Positions 27,007 through 33,732 of a stretch of 33,732 bases of DNA are shown here, in pieces. A program made the translations under genes and the position numbers. The stretch's first letter is position 1, and each line of letters opens with the position of its first letter. Location: positions 1,948,932-1,982,663 of the forward strand of contig BFEA01000187.1 in assembly GCA_003427395.1 (NCBI GenBank), given 5' to 3'. The notes under the pieces are model-generated. The model worked only from the letters and a program-made list of their open reading frames with translations, did no database searches and was not told the DNA's origin. The DNA is from Chara braunii (Eukaryota > Streptophyta > Charophyceae > Charales > Characeae).

Positions 27007-28089
27007 CGGTCGCAATGATGGCGTACTATGTAGTACCCATACTCACGCGGTTCTCGTTAATCTCGAGGGTCGCGCTCAACACTTAAGTGTCGGCTGACAT
27101 GCGCCTTGAGGGTTAATTTCTCGACGCTGGACAACCGTCATGCGCGGTTGAAGACCACACACCCTCTTCTGCACCCTGTGCAGAGTGGGTGGTACACAGG
27201 TTCATACATGTGGTGACAGTCGCTTCTTGCTGCCCCGGAGATGAGCTCCACTCCAGGCCTGAGCGAAAGTCAAGGGGTTTGACTTTGACGGTTGCCACGG
27301 ACCACAACGTCCAACCATACAACTCTAAGAAGCAAGGGTAAAAGGGAATCCCCCTTTTCTCTCAAGACATGATCTGGCTAACCCTCATGCACAATTACAG
27401 TAGGCCTCTCAAACACTCAGGACACTTATAAATATACGAGGGTTAATCATATAGGAAGATCACTTCTCACAATCACAGTGGGGCTCCTCTCAACCATATA
27501 TGTATGTAATCGCAGACAATCGCATCCAGAGTCCGTACCACAAACGCATCTGCAATCACATCAAAGATTCAACCAAAGTTCACGCACTACACGGGGTCAA
27601 CTTCAACCATTCCCTGCACTCAGACCCCTCGCTTTAGCCATACAGACCTCCCTCGTGCAACTCTTAAATAAATACTCAGTACTTTTGTTGGATGACCATT
27701 CAATAAAGTCCGGGTGAAAACACAACAAAACAGTTCAAATCATAAGGCTAAAGCTTTTAGGTTGAGTGGCAGGAGTGAATTGAAGTTGAATCGTAAACCG
27801 ACGAATCGGCAACCGACCTGTTATCTGTGATAACTGAAGATGACTCTTGTCGGATCAAGCTGAAACTAGTCCAAGTCCTGAATCAAATCGATCAAGATGG
27901 TCTGTAACACAAGACAGGTCAATGCCCACGGCTAAATCTATAAGTTCATGGAGAATAATCCCGATATCATGATCTCACTCAAATCATTCTAATTAACTAA
28001 GCCTAAGTCTACCCTCAAGCAGTGCCCAAAGCAAAGGTAGACCTTGACAGAGTCTCCCCTATACAAGGTGGATCGTCAAAATCGCTACC

Positions 28090-28440
28090 TGTCAAATATA
28101 ATCTAACTCCTCTAAATCTAGAAAATTTCGGCAGCGCTTCCTGTAGGAAAATGGTTTTTCAGAATTTATATCAGCCTAAATATGAAAACAAAAATAGTCT
28201 TTGGGTTTCCAAAGTCCAATTTTTGTCTAACTCCCTGAATTAGCAAAAATTTGGGCAGCACTCCCTTTAGAAAATGAGGCCTTCTAGATTTTTACTATGC
28301 CATATATGAACTTTAGGCAAGTTGAACTTTGAAAAGTAAAGAATTAACTACCCTGGATTTGTAGAAATTTCGGCAACGCTTCCCGTAGAGAAAGTAGCTT
28401 ACTAAAATTCATACAAAGCCAAGTATAACAAAAGATCCCA
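28090..28440 (-). repeat. ~125-bp tandem units, three copies (right arm)
   Basis: Complement of the left-arm units: AATTTCGGCAGCGCTTCC near 28123, AATTTGGGCAGCACTCCC near 28247, and AATTTCGGCAACGCTTCCC near 28366. Confidence 0.8.
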
Positions 28441-28679
28441 GAAAATGCGAAAATTGATCTAGAAAAAAAACTTAGCTTAGAAAGTGCAGGAACTGAAACT
28501 AACTCTTATGGCTCTAGCACGTGGCGAGCAACTAAAACTACCTATCAAACTGAAACTCAGAGCAAGTAGTAGCCTCACTCAGTCACCTCCAGGCCAAACC
28601 ACAAAGGTAAGTATTCTCACCATCCGAAGTCAACCTGAATAAACAATAGTTCATAATCTTTCAATGCTTTAGCCCTTTA

Positions 28680-29560
28680 TACCCAACTTACATAAGGCGT
28701 AAGGTCAGGCCATCCAATCTTATGGAACATACCCGGCTCAGCCATTGAGTATGCACGAACAGACTGCACAACTACTTTTCTCTTCTTTTGGGCATATGAC
28801 TAGGCCATTCATCTTAGAAACAAAGCTTCGTCGCCCTGAACTATTTAATATCCAAGTTATATATAACTCTCTGAGCCTAGTGTTCAAAAGTTGGGCGTAG
28901 GACTGAGCCATTCATCTTAGAAACAAAGCTCAGCCTGCCCAAAGTTACCTTCAGTTATATTCCTAATTGTACTCTCTTCAATTTACGATAAGCTATAGTC
29001 AGACCATCCAATCTTATGGAACCCGTGCCTGACTAGCCTGTTTTTAATAGGATAATATTAACATATAGCCAAATTATAACCTTGGGTTCTTGCATGTACG
29101 AGGCTTTGAGTCAAACCCCCTGAACTTACAGAAGGATCTAACTCTTCGCCAGATTCATTTATCTTTAAACGATCATGTGCGAGGCATTGAGTCAAACCCC
29201 CTGAACTTACAAAAGGGTCTGCCCTTTGCCAAAGATTACTCCCTCAAATTAAAAGTAGGAAGAGACTGAGCCACCTGAACTTACAGAACAGCTCGGCCTC
29301 TTCGTTCAGAAACAAAGAAACTTAAGAAAACCCAAAGAACAAGGCAGCTCAGGGTACCTAAACTTATAGAGCTCCCTGAGCTCCTGAAAATCAAACTTAA
29401 TCAAACCCTCGCAAGTCAGAGATGTCAGGCCACCTAAACTTATAGAGTGGTCTTACCCTCCATTCAAACCACAGCACCGGGTCTCCCCAAACTTATGGGG
29501 ACTTCCCAGCCTCCAGAGCATTTAGGCTACCTAAACTTATAGAGCGACCTGATTTCAAAA
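28680..29560 (-). repeat. Array of about 10 hairpins with constant loop (right arm)
   Basis: CCTGAACTTACAGAAGG, CCTAAACTTATAGAG or CCAAACTTATGGGG forms occur near 28683, 28717, 29010, 29121, 29198, 29272, 29352, 29432, 29482 and 29530. They are the complement of the left-arm loops, and flanking bases pair as on the left. Confidence 0.82.
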
Positions 29561-30100
29561 CTGCACGCAATCCTGCCTACCTCCCAACCTTCCCCCATAT
29601 GCAACCCCTTTTGTTCACAATCTGCTTCCAGGCAATCAACAAGGCTGAAACTGAGGTTGCACACACGTTCCTTTACTGTAGTCTGACTTATGTCCTGAAA
29701 GTCAACCCAAAATCAAATACAGGGTTCACACCATACATTCAGTCAACCATAGAGAGTTGTACAGATAAGGGCTATAACTGGGTCTATAGAGGGGAAGCAG
29801 TGATTACCTTTCAATTACCTGCCTCCAGAACTGCTCCTGAGTTTCGGCAGAACTTCCGCAATCGGTGGGGCGAACCTCCCACAGAGGCCTTGGCGCGGAT
29901 TACGGGTTGCAATCCCGTCTGCCGGCTTCCTCTCATAACCAAATAGACCAGACTGAGATTAAGAAGGGCAGGAGGACGTAGATTTAAGACTCTCAGATCC
30001 AAGGGAGTTGCACTTAAACTCGCGGGAGAGGGCCTCGATTCCCTCTGAGGGCCCCGCAATGGCGGCCAAATCATAACAGCTTGATCAAACTGAAGTCACA

Positions 30101-32256
30101 CCGCCGAACAACTCCCCTCTGACGAACTCCTCGGTGGCAACAATAACCCCCTCTACCCAAACACATGATCGCTACCACCAACCATGATGTCGTCTCTCCC
30201 GTCCAAGCCGAGGTTACAACATCAACGAAAAAAGGTTGTTTTTCGAGTTAGGCACTTCCCCGTGCTTTATTCGAGTATAGCTATACCGGTTAACCGCGGT
30301 AAGGACGACCTGCAACCGCTCCCTACTAATGCTATTGATCTCTTGCCGCCCTCCTTAGCAGTATCAACGATAGTCTGTCACAACAGTCAGAACGCCAGAT
30401 AACTGCTCAAAGCTACCATGACAACCCTCTACGTGGCAGGCGTCCACCTCGCTTATGTACACGGGGCCAGCGGGGAGTGAGCCCTACACCTCCCGAACGC
30501 CACTTGAGCGCCTTACCATTCGAATTAGGTCACTGGGTTCAAGCTCACGTTCTGCAGTTTGCCAGTTTCATGCATCAACTCCACGACCAGCCAGTTTCAA
30601 GGTAAAGCGCTACTTGGCACAATAACTCGACTTCTCAGCCCCTCTGCACCACTTTCTTGAGGTGATTTTACTCTTACTCTATCCCTTCCGGTGAGTGCGT
30701 TCACCTCCGACTCTCATCACGGGGATCAGGAATACCCCCGATATGTAACGGGGAACTCAGCCGTGGGGCTGATCACCAAAAGGACGAATCGAAGCGAGAC
30801 AAGCGCTTCTAAACAGACAGCGCGAGCGGCCCTCCTGACTTACCCCTCCCATCCCCCTACTCAGAGTTCTCTATTGTGCATAAGGTCGCTACCCCCAAAT
30901 TTCCAGTACTAACTCTTCTTTTTTAGTCTACTCTGTCGCGACTAGGTGAACCAGGCTTCCGCCCACTGCCGAAACAGCACCCCTACGCGCAGCCTCTAAC
31001 CATTACACCGCCCAGCCTAGTTTCTTATCTCCAAATCTAACTCCGTAGATCGATTCGCAGGGTCCAGAAACCCCGGAATCGAATCTCGGTTCGCCCAATT
31101 TTATCGAGAATCAGGCGAACCATCCACTCTGTGCCCCTCCATACTCACCTTTTTTCCTCCGCTCTCCATAGCTCAGCGCAGTCACCTTCTCTACTAGCTT
31201 CACTACACTAATTTTCACCTCCTTATAACGACAGATCTAGGCTCGCCCACCACCAAAACCCCAGAGGCGCCTCTCTCCCCGCTTACTTCCATTGAAGATC
31301 GGGTGAGATAGGCATTCTTCCTTCCTCCAAGCTCTTCCCTTCTCTACATGTATCATACTCACTTTCTCGTCTAGGTTCATTCCACCGTTGTCGCCCCCCT
31401 TTTTTTTCCTCCGTGCGCACTACCTTTCTCACTAACCTCCCTCCTTACTAATCTAACACTACAGCTGACCTCGTATTCGAGGTCGCCCATACCAAAAACC
31501 CCTACCCATCCTTCTCCTTTGCTCTTTTTCACTTAGAAGCGAGCGGGAACTCCGTTCCCACCTTCTCCATATCCGCCCCCGACACCTCTGCGCAACCCGT
31601 TTTTCGTACTACGTCTTTTCTACTAATCTAGAACTAAAACTGACACTACCACTAACTTCGCCCTGCCCAGATCCCTCCGGATCGCCTCTTCTTGCATCAA
31701 AAACCGTGCCGTATCGCGGGCGCACCTTTTCTCTACTGCGCCTCAGCTCACCACTCCGTGATTACTGTCTCCGAATGCACCCGGCGCCTACCATCGTCCG
31801 GGTTCATCCTTCCTCTCGGCTTCTGCTTTCCTGCCTCGGCACTTTAGCGCTCGCTCGCTTGCTGCGCCCGCTGCTGCCTGCCTCCTCCGCTCACGGTCTG
31901 TGCCGACCTGTACTTCCCACGCCCGATGAAGGGTCTTTCCGTTCGCCCCCTCCTCTCTGCTGCGTCCGCCTACCCAGCTCGTCGTTATCCCAGCGCCCGT
32001 CCCCGCAGCTCTCCGCTTCCCCCCCCTGCTGTGTATGCACCCGACACCAGGTCTCTCCCCGGCTCATCCCACCGTTCCCACCACTGCTCGGCCCTCTGCA
32101 CCCCCCCCGCTGCTAGCAGCACCCGTCGGTCCCCTTCCTCTCCGCCTGCACCCGTCGTGCCATCCCGTCCTGGTTCACTACTCCGCCTCGACCTTCCCAC
32201 AGAGTCCACCAGCCTGCTAAGCTATCCGGCCGGCCCCGCTACAATCTCCGCATATT
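30101..32256. other. C-rich outer flank of the right arm
   Basis: C/T-rich on the plus strand, mirroring the G-rich 15850-18200 segment. Plus-strand frames at 31706-32116 and 31926-32321 are Pro/Ser/Arg/Leu low-complexity products of CCN-rich DNA. AATGCACCCGG at 31777 recurs from 15757 and 16292. No gene called. Confidence 0.4.
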
Positions 32257-32276
32257 CACTCCGCCCAGGCGGAGTG
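32257..32276. repeat. Perfect 9-bp inverted repeat
   Basis: CACTCCGCC and GGCGGAGTG separated by CA. Confidence 0.75.
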
Positions 32277-32334
32277 CGCCAACTCCTCGGGCCCCCAACG
32301 GTCGATCTCCCCCACATGTAAGTGGGCTGCGGAA

Positions 32335-32820
32335 TCAGTGGCACCGGGCCGCTGCAAGGCCTGCAGTGCGCGTCCAGATTAAGCGAGCCCTGGTGCATCT
32401 CTTGGTGGTTGTGGCCAATATTCCAGTGAGGACTTCGAGGGCCGAATTTGGGGACGTTTCCATGTGGTCCGCAACATGTCGTGGTACCCCCGTGGGCCTT
32501 ACCACGGTCCCGCCGGCATAGTTCACCAACTCGCTGTCTCAATGGGCACGCTCACACTCAAACCTCTCACAACAAACCGCGGATGGTGGCGTTCCTACGG
32601 ACATGCCCCCACCATTCAGCTTTCTTCCGCCTTGCGGGCTAATCACCTGCCGGCTTGCATACACGTTGAATTCATGGGTCCGTACTTCCAACTGGCGAGG
32701 CCGAGGAACTTCACTGGCGTTTCAACGCATGGAGTCCGGGCGGGCCCGTCTAGAAAGGCTCATACTCAAGGACCTCGACTTTCGTAACGGCCACTCAATC
32801 CGACACGACGTCTAAACCAA
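32335..32820 (+). other. Unique-looking segment with a 107-codon frame of unknown nature
   Basis: Overlapping frames on both strands. The plus frame 32464-32787 begins MVRNMSWYPRGPYHG and has mixed, non-repetitive composition, but I recognise no family and it may be chance. A small hairpin, CCGTGG-gcctta-CCACGG, lies near 32490-32507. Confidence 0.25.
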
Positions 32821-33009
32821 ATGGGCGCCGGGGCACATAAAAAGGGATATTAATATATATATACAGGGTTACCTGACCGAACGTTCGGGGGCTCCCGGGC
32901 TGGCCCTCGAACGTTCGGGCGTTCGGGCGTTTGGGGTCCCGTTCGGGAGCCGAACACCTCCAGGTTCGGCCCCCGCCAAAAACTATTTCGGGGCCGAAAA
33001 ATAAGTTTT

Positions 33010-33360
33010 TTTTTTCTGAATTGTTTTTTGTGAGTTCTCTATGATGTAAACTACACACCTATAAATTTTGAAGTCATTCTGCTAATCCACAAAAACATTA
33101 AAAGTCGTCAAAGATGGGGTGTCAAAATGTGCTCGCCCACTCACTATTTTGTTTTTTTTCACTTTTAACTTTTTGTTTTCACTTTATTTCGGGGCATAGA
33201 AAAAATTATTATTTTTTGAAAAACAATTAATGAGTTATTGATTATGCAAACTACATATCTGTGCATTTTCAGGGCATTTGTCAATGCCAAAAAATAATTA
33301 AAAATCGGCAAAGATGGCGGTGTCGAAAAGGTGCTGGCACACTCACTCATTTTTATTTTC
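33010..33360 (+). repeat. Internal ~190-bp tandem duplication in the MITE
   Basis: The block with GAGTT..ATG.AAACTACA..CTRT..ATTTT then TCGKCAAAGATGG.GGTGTC and CACTCACT occurs at about 33020-33150 and again at about 33215-33350, strongly diverged. It predates much of the element's decay. Confidence 0.65.
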
Positions 33361-33513
33361 TTTTTATTTTTTCTTATTTTTATCGTAGTGTTTATTTTCT
33401 GTATTGGATTTTTAATTCAAATTTGGTAAGGAATTTGGATGTAGTGCCCAGGCAAATGTTGTTTAGTTTATGTTTCTCCATAACATAGTGTTTTTTCGAA
33501 ATTTTGTGAAAAC

Positions 33514-33514
<1 letters not shown>

Positions 33515-33544
<30 letters not shown>
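33515..33544 (+). repeat. T30 homopolymer
   Basis: Thirty consecutive T's near the right end of the MITE. The length is likely unstable and uncertain in the assembly. Confidence 0.9.
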
Positions 33545-33545
<1 letters not shown>

Positions 33546-33639
33546 GTCCGCGTTCGGCCTGAATGGCCGAACGCCTTCCGAAGGGGTCACGTACATTCGG
33601 GCGTTCGGGTTCGGGCGTTCGGGAACGCCGGCAACCCTA

Positions 33640-33659
33640 TATATATATATATATATATA
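33640..33659. repeat. (TA)n microsatellite
   Basis: About ten TA dinucleotides directly right of the MITE. A shorter TA run lies directly left of it (32850-32862). Confidence 0.9.
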
Positions 33660-33732
33660 CAGCCCCTCGTTTGTTGTCCTCTTCTCCCTCTCTGCCTACG
33701 GTTTACCGGGCAGTTCTATTTGACGATATATA

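Larger units (their letters stand above)
26306..30100 (-). mobile_element. Right arm of ~4-kb inverted repeat (LTR-like)
   Basis: Reverse complement of 18200-22360. It begins with TGTCGAGCGCATCGATCCGG, the complement of the LTR terminus, and runs outward through the same order of features: GC-rich hairpins, a TG/CA-rich tract, 125-bp units, the hairpin array, and GGGTTGCAATCCCG. It is shorter than the left arm, mainly because it has fewer 125-bp units, and it carries its own 48-bp duplication. The arms have thus evolved apart without homogenisation. Confidence 0.85.
32864..33639. mobile_element. hAT-like MITE, ~776 bp, in a TA-rich target
   Basis: The left end CAGGGTTACC and right end GGCAACCCTA are near-complementary termini of the CAGGG type common in hAT elements. 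Both ends carry clustered GCGTTCGGG/CGAACG subterminal repeats, on which hAT transposases typically bind. The element lies within (TA)n, so the 8-bp target duplication cannot be told from the microsatellite. There is no transposase; the centre is AT-rich with a ~190-bp internal duplication and a T30 run. Non-autonomous by content. Confidence 0.7.

Noticed and set aside
18200-30100. DIRS-type retrotransposon (inverted terminal repeats)
   Set aside because: No tyrosine recombinase or reverse transcriptase could be recognised, and the arms are far longer than usual DIRS repeats.
31706-32321. Plus-strand frames of 131-136 codons
   Set aside because: Pro/Ser/Leu-rich products of C-rich DNA; mirror of the left flank frames.

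Overview
This is an intergenic, repeat-dominated stretch of a eukaryotic nuclear genome. I find no intact, confidently functional protein gene, no rRNA, no tRNA gene and no CRISPR array. Two clues point to the green plant lineage. A perfect 18-nt primer binding site (11691-11708) matches the 3' end of plant tRNA-Asp(GTC), and a U2 snRNA fragment (15659-15745) has a stem-loop IIb closest to the plant form. Both comparisons are from memory, so the lineage is an inference. The species is not identifiable. Scattered Ns show a draft assembly.

Layout. 1-2850: AT-rich and nondescript DNA with a decayed U6 snRNA copy followed by an A-rich tract (1429-1562), a (GA)n microsatellite and two SINE-like segments on the minus strand. 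2850-5295: a broken minus-strand coding region of unknown function, in at least six pieces. 5756-8250: a field of minisatellites (80-bp, exact 20-bp, 38-bp and GTCTG-rich). 9490-11590: two adjacent tandem arrays in which every unit folds into two hairpins. The arrays have different stems but the same apical loop. They run directly into the 3' end of an LTR (11688) and a tRNA-Asp primer binding site. 11721-13870: decayed retroelement coding sequence on the plus strand, with premature stops of the type C-to-T change produces. 15624-15745: a chimera of the U6 5' domain and the U2 5' half with an A-rich tail.

18200-30100 is a very large imperfect inverted repeat. Its arms are about 4 kb each (18200-22360 and 26306-30100), around a 3.9-kb spacer that carries more stop-riddled plus-strand coding sequence. 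The inner end of each arm carries the same terminal sequence as the LTR at 11688, so the arms look like two long LTRs in head-to-head orientation, or the arms of a foldback-like element. Each arm holds 10-12 short hairpins with a constant loop (TATAAGTTTAGG-like) and stems that change in a compensating way, plus a second array of ~125-bp units. 32864-33639 is a hAT-like MITE.

The most interesting theme is the repeated evolution, inside LTR-like DNA of one family, of hairpin arrays with fixed loops and covarying stems. This suggests structured RNA or DNA elements under selection. Function is unknown. No reverse transcriptase, integrase or transposase domain is recognisable, so the elements look non-autonomous or too decayed to classify.
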